A program made the position numbers and the translations under genes. Under the pieces are notes generated by a model. The model had not been told where the DNA came from. It did not search any database and saw only the letters and a program-made list of their open reading frames with translations. This document shows, one piece after another, positions 44,344-55,680 of a DNA stretch of 64,000 bases (positions within the stretch are counted from its first letter, which is position 1; every line of letters starts with the position of its first letter). Source of the DNA: Adineta steineri. Lineage: Eukaryota > Rotifera > Eurotatoria > Adinetida > Adinetidae. The stretch is from positions 503,895-567,894 of the forward strand of contig CAJNOI010000021.1 of assembly GCA_905250115.1 (NCBI GenBank), written 5' to 3'.

Positions 44344-46089
44344 TTAACGTATCCATAATTGAACAACAGCTGTTTCATTTTCATCTCTGGATATTGAACA
44401 ATATGATGGTAAATGATGTTTCATCCATTGAAAAAGTTCATCATCTGCTGCTGCTGATGATGATGATGATTCATTATTAATATCCATTTGATCTGTTTGA
44501 CATACAAAGGTTAATGCTCGAAGATTCGACATTTTTTCAATTAATTCAAGAACAATTGTACGATTTTCAATACTAATTAATAAAATTTCACATTGATTAC
44601 CTAAAATTGATTGTATTAATGAAATACATTCTGAACCATAATAATGTCCGTCATTTGATATTAAATCCAATCGACGTATTGATTTATTATTTATTTGTAC
44701 AGTTGATAATTCTGATAAAATTAAATAATCAATTGTTAATGAATAAAGATGAATCGAACGATCTAATACTGTCTGAAGATGATTTATAGGTCGATAATTT
44801 TCATCTGAATATGCAATTGATACGATTTCAAGTGATGTTAATCGATCAAATTTCGGTAAAACTGTCCACATAACATCATTAAATGGAAATGCTAAATCAA
44901 GAGAATGAATATTTAAGAATTGAATTGGAAATTTCGATGCAAATTCTATTAAATCATAATCAAGAAGTAAATTATTAACATAATTAAATGCCGTAGATAT
45001 TTTATCAATTGAACATGTAGATTTTGACATATTACTTATAAGTCGATTAAATTTACAAAATCCATATGGTAGAGTATAGAGATAAGTTGTTCCAAATTCA
45101 CTATGATAATCACATCGAACAAAACATTGACGTTGTTCAAGCCAAAATCTTGTTTGAAATGATTCAATTAAATAATCAATTTCTTCTGTTATAATTTTAT
45201 CTTGATGAATTCTATGAAACATTAATAATTGAAAGATTTTTAAATTATTAAAATAATTTCGAATTATATCTTTCCATTGGTATCCATCAATCCATATATC
45301 ATCGATTTGAATAATTAATTGAGATAAATTCGGTAAATTTTTCAGAAGATTTTTTAAACTAAATAATGAACTTTCAAAATAAATTTTTAATTTTGTTAAT
45401 GAAGGAATATTAAATGATAATAATTCTTCATTATCTAATTTATCTGTAATATTAATCTTGAGATCATGTAGATTAGGTGTACATATAAATAAAGAATTTA
45501 AACAATTTAAAGTAATAAATTCATGTTCAATAGAGAGAATTTGAAGTGATGATGAGATTATTATTGGTACTTGATTTTCAAGATTATTCCATGATTCTAT
45601 ATCTAAATAACAAGATTTTAATCTTTTTAAACTCCATATTGTATTTAAACATATTGCTGATTGTTCGAAATCATCATCGTAAGTACATTTACTTATATTA
45701 AGAGAAATTAATTGTGGACAATTGGATAGAATTTTATTCATTAATTCCATTGAACGGATATAGTGTAATGAAAGTGATTGTAGATTACTGAATTGTCGAA
45801 AATGAAAACCAAAGGAAAGAAATAAATTCGGTTGATTAGGTGTATCATCATCATTTGAAAGATGTATGGAAGTAATTTGATGAGTTAATAATGGAAGAAT
45901 ATTTTGACAAATATCATTAAAATCATTTTTAATAACAGATCGAAAATCAAGTGAGTAATTTTGAAAATGAAGATAAAGAAGATTATTTAGACGAATATTT
46001 AAACCATGATATGCACGAAGAAGTTGAGTAGAATTTAAATATTCAAATATATCGAGGATTAATTCATTAGCTAATAATTCAAAATTCAT
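44344..46089 (-). CDS. F-box protein with diverged leucine-rich repeats
   Basis: 581 residues, intronless. The N-terminal 40 residues form an F-box (Leu-Leu-Ala-Asn-Glu-Leu-Ile-Leu-Asp-Ile-Phe-Glu-Tyr-Leu), followed by irregular LRRs typical of the large bdelloid F-box family (Leu-x-Ser-Leu-x-Leu, Leu-x-Ser-Leu-Asn-Ile). A short Ser/Ala/Asp run near the C-terminus is encoded by a trinucleotide microsatellite (44451-44472). It should be the substrate-recognition subunit of an SCF ubiquitin ligase. Target unknown. Confidence 0.85.
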   Translation of the reverse strand: MNFELLANELILDIFEYLNSTQLLRAYHGLNIRLNNLLYLHFQNYSLDFRSVIKNDFNDICQNILPLLTHQITSIHLSNDDDTPNQPNLFLSFGFHFRQFSNLQSLSLHYIRSMELMNKILSNCPQLISLNISKCTYDDDFEQSAICLNTIWSLKRLKSCYLDIESWNNLENQVPIIISSSLQILSIEHEFITLNCLNSLFICTPNLHDLKINITDKLDNEELLSFNIPSLTKLKIYFESSLFSLKNLLKNLPNLSQLIIQIDDIWIDGYQWKDIIRNYFNNLKIFQLLMFHRIHQDKIITEEIDYLIESFQTRFWLEQRQCFVRCDYHSEFGTTYLYTLPYGFCKFNRLISNMSKSTCSIDKISTAFNYVNNLLLDYDLIEFASKFPIQFLNIHSLDLAFPFNDVMWTVLPKFDRLTSLEIVSIAYSDENYRPINHLQTVLDRSIHLYSLTIDYLILSELSTVQINNKSIRRLDLISNDGHYYGSECISLIQSILGNQCEILLISIENRTIVLELIEKMSNLRALTFVCQTDQMDINNESSSSSAAADDELFQWMKHHLPSYCSISRDENETAVVQLWIR

Positions 46090-46669
46090 ATTTTTATTTT
46101 CGTATAATAATTGAAATAAAAAATAATAAAAATCTTTCGTAAGTAAGTTAAGTCTATGTTATGGAAGGGTATTGGACGTTAGTTTAAATCAATTGGAATG
46201 GATGATTCGCATGAGGGTGCTAGTAGCTCATATTTTATTTTTATGGAATGTTGAAAAATGGTGTAAATTATTTCAAAACCTTCCATAACTAATTCTTATA
46301 TGTTATACGTATGTCAAGTTACTCGAAGTACCGTAAAAGACCCAGTTTTGAGGATGTATGTTCAGAAAAGTGATCACTAGGAAAACGAGCGTTAGCGATG
46401 TGATGGAGTACGAATGTACGAAAGAAAAATTGCTCTTATAATTGAATGAGAAGAAATCGAAAAGGTCCAAATCCTTCTTCGGAAGATCAAGGTAATAATA
46501 AAGCAGATATTTTTGTTTTGCTATTTGACAGGATCCCTGCAGGTCCTGTTTTTATGCTGAAAATTTTATCATAGAAGTGACTTGCGCCCAAAAATCATAC
46601 TAATAAACGTCGATATGATGTCGAAAGACAAATGAATGAAAAAACAGATGAATATTATAAAACAAATTA
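46090..46669. other. Intergenic
   Basis: Mixed-composition sequence with no open frame of note. Slightly GC-richer around 46370-46550, without recognisable repeat ends. Confidence 0.4.
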
Positions 46670-47215
46670 ATCAATAGGAACAACAATTAATTAAAGCTCG
46701 AAATGAGAGGGATTTTTTTGAAAATAATTTAAATCGATGGTCAAATAAAATTGAAAATTTACAACGTACATTAAATAAACTACGAAATGTTAAGATTATT
46801 CAAGTAGATAGTATTGTTTCGTTTGTTTCGAAACTTCCACTTACCGAAACAAAACATAACAATATGAAACAATTAAAATATGAGAGATGAATATTCATCA
46901 AATAAGCATTTACTTCGCTTCAAATTAGAACAATATTAATCAAACAGTGGAATTTTAATAAAAATTATATCTAAAAATAGATTAAAAAAATATACAGATC
47001 CATATAAGAATCCAATATTTTATGGTTGGTATAAACATAATTTTGCCTATTTACGTGGTATTATTCATTGAAATTATAATAATTATCGAGATGGTATTGA
47101 AGAAGACGATATAGTTCAATTGATTCTTGATTATAATCAACGAACCATTCGTTTAATAAGTGTAGATATTACCAAACGTCCTTTTCCTTGACAATCTCAT
47201 ATTTGTCTTTCTAGT
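46670..47215 (+). pseudogene. Dead copy of the adjacent TRIM-like (coiled coil plus SPRY-like) gene
   Basis: A coiled-coil part (Asn-Glu-Arg-Asp-Phe-Phe ... Leu-Gln-Arg-Thr-Leu-Asn-Lys-Leu) and a C-terminal SPRY-like part (Asp-Asp-Ile-Val-Gln-Leu-Ile-Leu-Asp-Tyr ... Lys-Arg-Pro-Phe-Pro) can be read. TGA stops occur at 47069-47071 and 47189-47191, the latter replacing the Trp found at the equivalent place in the gene at 47675-48694. Another stop ends the coiled-coil part near 46889. Confidence 0.65.
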
Positions 47216-47674
47216 CAGATGGAATCGGTAAAAAAACACGTTCAAAAGCGCACATTTTAACGCATTGTTTTTGTTATTTTACAAAGATAAGTGATAACAG
47301 CACGTTAAAAAACACCATTTATACGCGTTTTTTTCCTGCTTTTGTTTGACTGGGTAATAACCATTGATAATATTCACGTTTACTCAATAGATACATAGAA
47401 GACTACATCGGGTTACGAAAAATATATCGGATAAATAGAAGTACATTTAAGCAGCTGATAAACTTATTTTTTTCATGAATCCTGTTTCATTCTTGAGAAC
47501 AAACAATAAAAAAAATTCTTTTTACCTGTGACTGCAAATAATAAATAGAGAAACAAAAAAACCCAACTGAAATATAACGTCGCAGTATGCTGTTTTTTTT
47601 GCCTTTATTCACTAGAATAATAAAAATGTAAATAAAAATGTCAACTTTTTTCTTTAGTATTAAATATTTCATTG
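47216..47674. other. Intergenic/5' region of the TRIM-like gene
   Basis: A CTTTAG acceptor-like sequence at 47652-47657 suggests a 5' UTR intron. A 74-codon minus frame overlapping the gene start is a shadow. Confidence 0.4.
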
Positions 47675-48694
47675 ATGGCATCTCCAACCTCTCCGAAAAT
47701 TTCATGTTCAATATGTGCTAAATCAATAGGTCATTTTACATGTCGAGGATGTCAAAAAGATTTTTGTATGTGTCATGCAAATGAACATCGTCGACAGTTA
47801 AGTGAACAAATCGATGAATTAGCATTACAACACGATCAACTTCGAAATAATTTAACTGAACAACTAAAAGAAACTGATAGTCATCCATTAATAAAACAAA
47901 TATATGAATGGGAACAAAATTCAATAGATAAAATTCAAAAAACTGCCGATAAAATTAGAACAGAACTACAAATTATTATTTCCAAACATATAGAAAATTT
48001 ATCAGTAGATTTAACAAAATTCACAAATGAATTAAATCAAGCTCGTGAAGCTGATGATTATTTCGAAACAGATTTAAATGAATGGATGAAGAAATTGGAT
48101 ATATTAAAAGATAATCTATTCAAACCAAAAGTTATTGAAATTAATCTAGCTGATAATAATATTCCATTAATATCTAAACCTTTAATTTCTATGTTTTCAG
48201 AAGAAATTATCGAAAAAGTAGTTGGAAATATTCGCATCGAAGATAATGGTCAAACTATTATTCATAATCATCATCAAAATTGTCATGCTACAGCTCGTGG
48301 TAGCAATGAACATACATGGGGACAACATCGTTTTCGTTTGAAACTCGAAAATATAAATACTAACAGATGGATTTTTATTGGAATTATAAATAAAGACACA
48401 TCTATGAAAGAAACCTCACACAAAAGTCTATCAACTTATGGCTGGGCTCCACCTGATCAAGTTTATTTAAATGGCACTCTGCACACAGGATACAAAAACT
48501 ACAATAGTGATATAGAATTAAATGATATAATGATGTTTACTATCGATTGTGATCGGCAAAAAATTAGTTTAACTAATGAACGTACACGTAGTACATGGGT
48601 AATTGATATAGATTTGAATAAATGCCCATATCCATGGCAACTTCATTTAAATCTACATAATGCCAATGATCGTATACGTATTCTTTCGATATAA
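47675..48694 (+). CDS. TRIM-like protein: B-box zinc finger, coiled coil, SPRY-like domain
   Basis: 339 residues from the ATG at 47675. Residues 11-38 hold a B-box-like Zn site (Cys-x2-Cys ... Cys-x2-Cys ... Cys-x-Cys-His ... His). Residues about 40-150 are a long coiled coil (Leu-Ser-Glu-Gln-Ile-Asp-Glu-Leu). From about 195 a beta-rich domain like SPRY/PRY follows, with Tyr-Gly-Trp-Ala and Pro-Trp-Gln-Leu-His-Leu-Asn. There is no RING, so it is not an obvious E3. Bdelloids have many such genes. Probable cytosolic scaffold or sensor; partners unknown. Confidence 0.8.
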   Translation: MASPTSPKISCSICAKSIGHFTCRGCQKDFCMCHANEHRRQLSEQIDELALQHDQLRNNLTEQLKETDSHPLIKQIYEWEQNSIDKIQKTADKIRTELQIIISKHIENLSVDLTKFTNELNQAREADDYFETDLNEWMKKLDILKDNLFKPKVIEINLADNNIPLISKPLISMFSEEIIEKVVGNIRIEDNGQTIIHNHHQNCHATARGSNEHTWGQHRFRLKLENINTNRWIFIGIINKDTSMKETSHKSLSTYGWAPPDQVYLNGTLHTGYKNYNSDIELNDIMMFTIDCDRQKISLTNERTRSTWVIDIDLNKCPYPWQLHLNLHNANDRIRILSI

Positions 48695-48811
48695 TCGAAA
48701 GAAAACTAATTCAAAATTTGCCATGATGTATATATATATAACGCGTGAATATAAATTATTTTTATTTTGACTATCAAATAGAAAAAACACAACTGAACTA
48801 CAAAATAAATA

Positions 48812-49831
48812 CTAAAATTTAGTCGGTGGTAGTTCAACAACGTCATAAGAATGAAGATCAAGAAATTCCATGATATATTTCGCTGTCTCTTCTGCTTTTT
48901 CAAATGATATAAAATGGCCACATTCATCGAGAATTTTTACTTCTGAATCGGAAAGTAATTCTGAAAAATAATAAGCAGCATCAACAACACATAACTAAAT
49001 AATATATTAGAAAAATTTAATATTCATTTTTAAATTAAATATACTCACTTGATCTTGACGACCCCAAAGTATTAATGCTGGACATTTCGCGAATTTTAAT
49101 TGATCATAATATTGTTCAAGATTAAGATATTCATATTCAAGAAATCCTTTGAGTACTAGAAAAAGAAATTGTATATAAAAATAGATGATATTTGTATCAA
49201 AANNNNNNNNNNNNNNNNNNNNNNNNNNNNNNNNNNNNNNNNNNNNNNNNNNNNNNNNNNNNNNNNNNNNNNNNNNNNNNNNNNNNNNNNNNNNNNNNNN
49301 NNGTTTATCGAATGCTTGCTTAACTATATTTTGATATTTTTTTTCTAATTGTAAAATATTTTTTGTTGGTAATTTAAGAGCATTTTCGAACTGAAATTAT
49401 TTTAATTTTCTTATGAAAGAAAATATTTTTTACTTACATTTTGTGATATTTGTTTTGAATTAAAATTAAAAATTGGAGTAGGTGAATTAATATCATTAAC
49501 TATTATATATGTTATATTAAATGATGGTTCTACTAAAAAAACACATAATAGCAATTATTTACATAATTAAAAAACATTCACCAATATGTATTGCTTCATT
49601 ATTATGTTGATGGATAGTAATACTACGAGTCGAGATAAGAATAATTGCTATGACACTTAAAGTAAGTAGAATAATGAGCAATCCACCAGATATAAGAATA
49701 GGATATCGCGATGACCTGAATGAAATAATTAACAATTAGATACATAAGAGTTTTATTAGTATTTACCAATTTGACTTTATCAAATTAGTAAACCATGCTA
49801 TTGAATATTTTTTAAAATAATAATCATTCAT
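48812..49831 (-). CDS. Membrane-anchored alpha/beta hydrolase, interrupted by assembly gap
   Basis: Exons A-D on the right of the gap (49831-49767, 49715-49582, 49532-49438, 49390-49303) and E-F on the left (49155-49049, 48994-48812) were joined by splice consensus. The N-terminus has one TM helix (Ser-Gly-Gly-Leu-Leu-Ile-Ile-Leu-Leu-Thr-Leu), then a luminal or cytosolic stretch. The C-terminus reads as a hydrolase cap/end with Leu-Trp-Gly-Arg-Gln-Asp-Gln and the catalytic His in Glu-Cys-Gly-His-Phe. The nucleophile region is missing, presumably inside or deleted at the gap. Whether both halves are one gene is likely but unproven. Confidence 0.55.
49203..49302. other. Assembly gap (100 N)
   Basis: An exactly 100-base run of N, a conventional placeholder, so the true size is unknown. 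It falls inside the hydrolase gene. Confidence 0.99.
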
Positions 49832-51042
49832 TTAGTATGCCAAAGAATGAAATAAGTACAAATCTAAATAAATAAAATCATCTATGTTTAAGATTATTGT
49901 TTCGATTTTTTTTTAATGTTTAGGCAGCTATCGTCTTACGCGGTATGCATCAATGATTGATAGAAGAACATCAAAATACCTTGTATATAATAGATGATAA
50001 ACAAAAAAACAGTATAGTATTATTATGTGCGCATTAATAGCAAACGAGAAACAATATATTGTTTTTAGTTAGAGTGTATTTACGTATAAAAGCTGTTAAA
50101 AATACGACGACATAACTCAAAACAATATTAGAGTAGTTTGTAAACAAAACTATTGAATTTGATAATTTATTTCTGAAATTCATTGGTTTTTTATTTATAT
50201 CAGTCTTTGAAGTACAATCAACAAATAGTTTCTTAACATTTATTCGACGATTTTCATGAAATATAAGTTTAAAATACTCGATAGTATATGTTAAAGCTCA
50301 GAGATATATGTGTTACTAAATTTTTAATTAATAATTCATCAGTAATCTGAATTTATAGTTTATCAAATATATGAAAAGAACATTAGATCTTTGATCAATT
50401 CACCAACTATTTAAGTTCGATTTCGTTAGAATTAGTAGAACCAATCGATTGACGGTACTTTTACTGATATTTTGCTTATTTCTTTTCTATCCTCATTGAA
50501 GACTGTATTATCAATTGTCCTTTTCTATTGATTTACATTTATCATAACAGTTCGTATTAGACTTGTAGGATACTCTACAACAAACAACAACAGTTAGGAA
50601 AATTATTCAAATAATAATCACATTACTAAAGGTACTTGAACAAGTGTCTCCATGCTAGTACGTCGTTTGTTATTAGAAACAGTATTTTTCTGAAGCGAAT
50701 CTTCAATGATAGATAAGAACATTTAAATAACTTAATTATGATGTTCTTCATATTACTTCTCCAATTATTATAAATAAGGATTCAATAAATCTACTTGCAT
50801 CTCCAGCATATATTTGTATATGTCGATGAGATAATGTAGCATGCAAAACTTAAAAAAGATTTGAAGAAAATTGTCTTCGTATTATCTGTATTGAAGTTAA
50901 TAAACATATTACTATAGGTACTAGTTCTTTGCAATCTTTAACAGTAAAATATAATAATTATGTGTTCGAAAAGTTTGATTAATATTAATTGTACTTTAAT
51001 TATATATTTTTTTTCCTACAATATGCTCGAGATTATAGTTAT
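49832..51042. other. Intergenic
   Basis: AT-rich; nothing recognised. Confidence 0.4.
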
Positions 51043-51564
51043 TTATTCAGGAGCTGTTGCATCATCTTCACCAATACTTTTGTCCATAAGAATTACATCA
51101 AGCCAGCGGTTAAACTTCCATCCATAAGATTTCAATGTGGCAACATGAGAAAATCCGGCAGCACGAAGTAAATTAATAGAGCGATTGTTTGCTGAATCGC
51201 CAATGACACCAATCATTTTTCGAACACCAACTAATCTGGCTTCTTCTAACAAAGCATTCAACAATTGCCGACCAAAACCTTTACTACAGACATCTTTATC
51301 AAAATAGATTGATAATTCTACAGCGTACCGATAAGCAGCACGTGGTTTAAACCACATACAATACGCATATCCAACAATTGAGTTATCATCTTCTGCCATG
51401 AGATACGGTAGATTCTTTTTCAGAACATCATCTCGTCGACTTACCATCTCATCGGCTATTGGTGGTATAGTTTCAAGCGTACTTGTACTATATAATACAT
51501 AATAACTATATATTGCAGTAATGAATGGAATATCGTCATCTCGACTTGGACGAATTGTTAGCAT
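51043..51564 (-). CDS. GNAT N-acetyltransferase, bacterial phosphinothricin/methionine-sulfone type
   Basis: 173 residues, intronless. Whole-length match in plan to the bacterial Pat/Bar/MnaT group: Ile-Arg-Pro-Ser at the start, Ile-Tyr-Ser-Tyr-Tyr-Val, the acetyl-CoA loop Gly-Phe-Gly-Arg-Gln-Leu-Leu in place of Gly-x-Gly, Phe-Lys-Pro-Arg-Ala-Ala-Tyr-Arg-Tyr-Ala-Val-Glu, Val-Ile-Gly-Asp-Ser-Ala-Asn, and Lys-Phe-Asn-Arg-Trp-Leu-Asp-Val. It should acetylate small amines such as methionine sulfone or phosphinothricin-like compounds. Absence of introns and strong likeness to bacterial enzymes point to horizontal transfer. An AATAAA overlaps the stop codon. Confidence 0.92.
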   Translation of the reverse strand: MLTIRPSRDDDIPFITAIYSYYVLYSTSTLETIPPIADEMVSRRDDVLKKNLPYLMAEDDNSIVGYAYCMWFKPRAAYRYAVELSIYFDKDVCSKGFGRQLLNALLEEARLVGVRKMIGVIGDSANNRSINLLRAAGFSHVATLKSYGWKFNRWLDVILMDKSIGEDDATAPE

Positions 51565-52299
51565 TCTAGTTTATAATTAATCTAAAATTATTACACGACG
51601 AATTAGTGTAATGCAATAGAATCGATAAATTTCATGTGAAAAAGAACAACATTCTTTCATTTTATTACCTTCTATTGACAGGTATGAAAAGAAAGATAAG
51701 TTAAATTTATCTTTTTTCACGTGTTAGCCAAATAATGTAATCAAAATAGATACTCTGAGCTGTTATAAAATGTAAAAAAGAATCACCTTGAAGATGGATG
51801 GGTAAGGATATGAATTAAAATTTAATGGTTATGCTGGACCATTAAATTCTCATGCATGTCGATTCTTGCGAAAACTAACTGCCACAGTCAATAAAAATTA
51901 CTATTCATTTCTTAAATGGTTTCATTGATTAAAGTTTTGTTGTAGCTTTCGTTAGCTGCTCTGCTTCATATATTCTATATAATACATTTCAAAATGAGGT
52001 GGAGTGTGGGTGTGGCTTTGGGTAGCTGCAAAGGTAAATTCCACTTTCGCTGAATGAATTTATCACAGAAAGTCCATACAAACTGCTTATAATTAATCTT
52101 ATAGACAGCAATTGTATTTTGAATACTTTCTATGTAAATACGCAGCGTCAACCTAGTCTTTATGCTTTGTTTGATGTTCATAGTTTATAACTCAATACAT
52201 AAATGAATGAAAACAAAGAATAGTACACAAAGATCTTGTGTATAAAATTTTATATTGATGTTCTGCCTAATGAACATCAATAGATAATTGTAAAATTGA
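51565..52299. other. Intergenic with a telomere-like motif
   Basis: GAGGTGGAGTGTGGGTGTGG at 51995-52014 is an arm-like member of the G/T-rich family. A 68-codon minus frame covering it is not supported. Confidence 0.45.
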
Positions 52300-53215
52300 A
52301 TTCATTTTATCGACAAAACACAAGAGAATTTTAATTCCTAATGGATACAAGCATGTTTTGAATCAAGTAACAACGAATAAAAAATATTGGCGCTGTGAAG
52401 ATAGTGATCGTTGCAGAGCGTATATATACGTACAACATCTGAAGATATTCACTTAAAGCATGACAAAGTTCAACACAAATATATCTTTTTGATTCAGATG
52501 AAACTGTCATTATTAAATTAGTATCAAAAATTCGTTGTCATCTTACAAATGAACATTTATCTGCCAGTTTCATTTATAAATTCGAAGTAGCGCATCTCAA
52601 AACTTACACAAAGTCAAGTGAGTATAGTACCAGCGTTTAAAACATTAATTAATTTTATGATTTGAAAGTTTTTTTATGATTTACATCTTATTTTGAGTTA
52701 ATTAGTTCAGCATATTGTTTCGGAGTTTGTAATATTGTGAATATTTTTATTTTTAGAATCTGCATTATATAAGGCACGTGCAAGTACAATTCCTACAATA
52801 CCAAAAAACATATCGATTAAATGGAAGTTGAGAGAAATATTTACTAGCTCATTATTACAATACAAAATTTGATCGTGTTTTAATGTACTCGTCTAATCAA
52901 CAACTGCATACTCTTTCAATTCAAAAGTCATATTTTGCGATGGTACAATTACTTCTTCACCACCATAACTCCACCAGATTTATACTATACATGTTATATA
53001 CGAAGAAGAATGTAAGTAATTTCAAACTATCTCCTACCATTTGTACAATGTACTCATAAAAACAATGAAACTTATGGTTCGATTATAGAAACATTAAAAT
53101 TCGCTGCTGAAAACAGGAACAAAATTTTTACACTTCCTTTAATCATGTCTAACTATGAAACTGGATTCATGAAAGTAATAAAACAAGTTGTCAGTGTGAG
53201 GATGTGGATGTGGGT
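52300..53215 (+). pseudogene. Decayed FLYWCH zinc-finger / MULE-type transposase
   Basis: At 52330-52440 a FLYWCH finger is readable (Gly-Tyr-Lys-His ... Lys-Tyr-Trp-Arg-Cys ... Arg-Cys-Arg-Ala-Tyr), then a stop. After an intron-like gap, 52760-53190 shows pieces of a Mutator-like transposase in shifting frames: Asp-Gly-Thr-Ile, Tyr-Thr-Ile-His, Asn-Glu-Thr-Tyr-Gly-Ser-Ile-Ile-Glu-Thr-Leu-Lys, and Leu-Pro-Leu-Ile-Met-Ser-Asn-Tyr-Glu-Thr-Gly, in the order expected. Several stops and frameshifts. It ends abruptly at a telomere-like motif (53196-53217). Confidence 0.6.
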
Positions 53216-53218
53216 TTA
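53192..53218. repeat. Telomere-like G/T-rich motif at the end of the transposase relic
   Basis: AGTGTGAGGATGTGGATGTG followed by GG; transposase similarity stops here and unrelated sequence begins. Confidence 0.5.
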
Positions 53219-53231
53219 CATATTAGAGACC

Positions 53232-53600
53232 GTTTCAGTGCCGGATTGTTCGACCTGGAATATACGACTAAAACTGATGAACCTAAAACAAAATTCGTAA
53301 GTGAAGTAGAACTATTATTTTCTATTAGCTTTTAATGTATTAAATTAGAAATTAAAAAAAAATTATATTCGTCGTAATTCACAGGATTTAAATAATATCG
53401 TAACAAATCAAACAAGTGAAAATTTGATCACTCCAGTTTATCAACCAATAGAAGAAGTATCAACTAAACTTGATATTGAAGAACAGCCACAGTCAATTGA
53501 AACGTTAATGACACCAGTTGCTCAACCAAAACAAGACACATCAAACAAACTCGATGTTGAACAACAATCAAAAAATAAAATAATGCTTCAATCAAATTGA
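53232..53600 (+). pseudogene. Remnant of a two-exon repeat-containing coding sequence
   Basis: A frame ending Thr-Lys-Thr-Asp-Glu-Pro-Lys-Thr-Lys-Phe meets a GTAAGT donor (53298). After a TTCACAG acceptor (53383) a frame of 72 codons runs to TGA, built of two degenerate 27-residue repeats (Leu-Ile-Thr-Pro-Val-x-Gln-Pro ... Lys-Leu-Asp-Ile/Val-Glu). A third, frame-shifted repeat follows. No upstream start is present. Family unknown. Confidence 0.35.
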
Positions 53601-54860
53601 AAACTTAGTTACATCAGTTGCCGAATCAAAACAAGAAGCATGAAATGAAGCTAATGTTACATATATATTCCCACCAATATCACAAGTTCAAATTGACGAA
53701 AAATCCATTCATGTTATAGTCGTTTTTTATCAATTTCCTTATACATACTTATTGATAATTGAAAATTAATTATTTTATAATAAAAGTTTAGTTGTAAAGC
53801 ATTAAATAAGATTCTTATCATGCGGAAAGATCAATAGATTTGTTAAAATAAGATCATTTTATTTTGAGTGTTTTTCTAGATATTTTTAACGTTAGAAGAT
53901 TAAAAGAATGAATAATTTTAAAGTAGAATACTTCTATTTTATTTGATTTCAGAATTTTCCCAAAAAAAAAATAATCTATAGGTATCTAATTTATTTTATC
54001 ACGTTCACAACATCATCAATCAGTTTATACAAATTCTCAGAAAATTATTAATGATTTCGTAAAGTAAGTCTTTATTTTTTATAATTTCAAAAAATGGTTA
54101 GAAATACTCATATATTTATATTTATTGTTTAATTAATTGAAGAAACACAATAATTAATAATATAAAATCAAGAAAATAAATTTGAACTGGTTATTTTTCT
54201 TTTGTTTTTCAATTTATGTTTGATATTCTGTATGAATTACCATGTAAATTTTATATTTTAAATGTATATTCAAAAAATTTCATTTTAATATTAATATAAA
54301 TTATTTATGGTGAGAATTTTTGAAAAGATTAAACTGTAAATTAAATAATTTCTATTTGATATCAGTAAACCAAAAAACAGAAGATAACAATTAAAAACTT
54401 GTTGAAATTTTAATAAAAAGGATTTTGTTTTAAACTACATTTGTAAATATATTCATAATGAATTAAATTTCTAATTTTTTTCTATATTTGCTTTGAAATT
54501 TCAATGTATTATGAATATATGTATAAGTGTAGTTTCTGAATTCATTTTTATTAAAGCTTTTATTCATTTCCATTCGATTGTTTCTTCTGTTGATATCAGT
54601 AATATAAATTATCGATAGGAAATGAAAAAATATTATAGTTTTATTTTATAATTAAATAAATCATACATTGAACTAAAACGATTTTTATTTAAAATAAATA
54701 CAATACATGAGAAATTATATATATTTTATTCAAGTATAAATTTTCAAAAACAAATAATTGAAATTTCTTTGATGTCGAGATGATAATTAATTATTTAAAA
54801 GAATTTTTTTCTATAAAAAGATAAACATCTTTCTATAATTATTTAGTTTACAAATCAAAA
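53601..54860. other. Intergenic, extremely AT-rich
   Basis: No coding signal on either strand; the AT content is among the highest in the window. Confidence 0.4.
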
Positions 54861-55335
54861 CCTGTTCAACAGTGGATACTTTATCATCACCAACACAAGT
54901 TATGTTGCCGAAAATAATAAAGAACAACTAATAGCAATTTCATAATAATAAAAATATGAATGATTGTCCTGTGAACTATGAGAAAGTTATTTATGATGAT
55001 AATGAAGAGCCTCTATGGCTAATTAGTGTCAAAAAGAACATGCAAATATAATAAATGATTGGAATCAAGAAGTACAAGAACTAAGGAAAAAAATTAAACA
55101 ATTACAGAAACAACTTACTGATGCATCCATTAAACATGATGTAACTTAATATGATCTACAACAAAAATTGAATAATAAAATACTGGAGTATAAAACAATC
55201 AAACAGTAAGTAAAAACGAAATTTTAAGAATATAGGTCAATTTATATTTTCGAAATCGACTCAACTCAAAAAGATATCAGTTAAAATTAGTGGGCAATTA
55301 TAAAAGAAACGAAATAAAGACAAAATTTGTAAGTG
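54861..55335 (+). pseudogene. Remnant of a coiled-coil protein gene
   Basis: Readable pieces include Tyr-Glu-Lys-Val-Ile-Tyr-Asp-Asp-Asn-Glu-Glu-Pro-Leu-Trp and a Lys/Gln/Glu-rich coiled coil (Asn-Trp-Asn-Gln-Glu-Val-Gln-Glu-Leu) in a shifted frame with a stop. A segment ending Lys-Thr-Lys-Phe before GTAAGTGAA (55329) matches the exon end at 53297, suggesting a shared origin. Confidence 0.3.
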
Positions 55336-55680
55336 AACTCAAATCTTATCTTGTTTTTGATATAGGAAAAAGAAACGTATAAATTATCAATAATTCATAA
55401 ATATTTTAAATATAAAGAATATTTTATACTTTATATTTAAAAATAATTCTAAAGTATATGCATAAATTACAATTTAGATATAAAGCATTTTCTATTGGTT
55501 AAAATGTATTTAATTAGGAATTAAATTAAATAATTTTATGTTAATATTTCATATCAATAAGATGAACAAGAGGAAAACGCTTTCAAATGTATTTATTTCT
55601 TAATAAAAATAATAAAAAATGGGTTGCATCTTTACTATAGATCTATTTCTTTCAAGTTCAACATTTTTCTAACAAATTCA

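Noticed and set aside
51975..52181. 68-codon minus-strand frame
   Set aside because: Runs through a telomere-like repeat and lacks any recognisable content.
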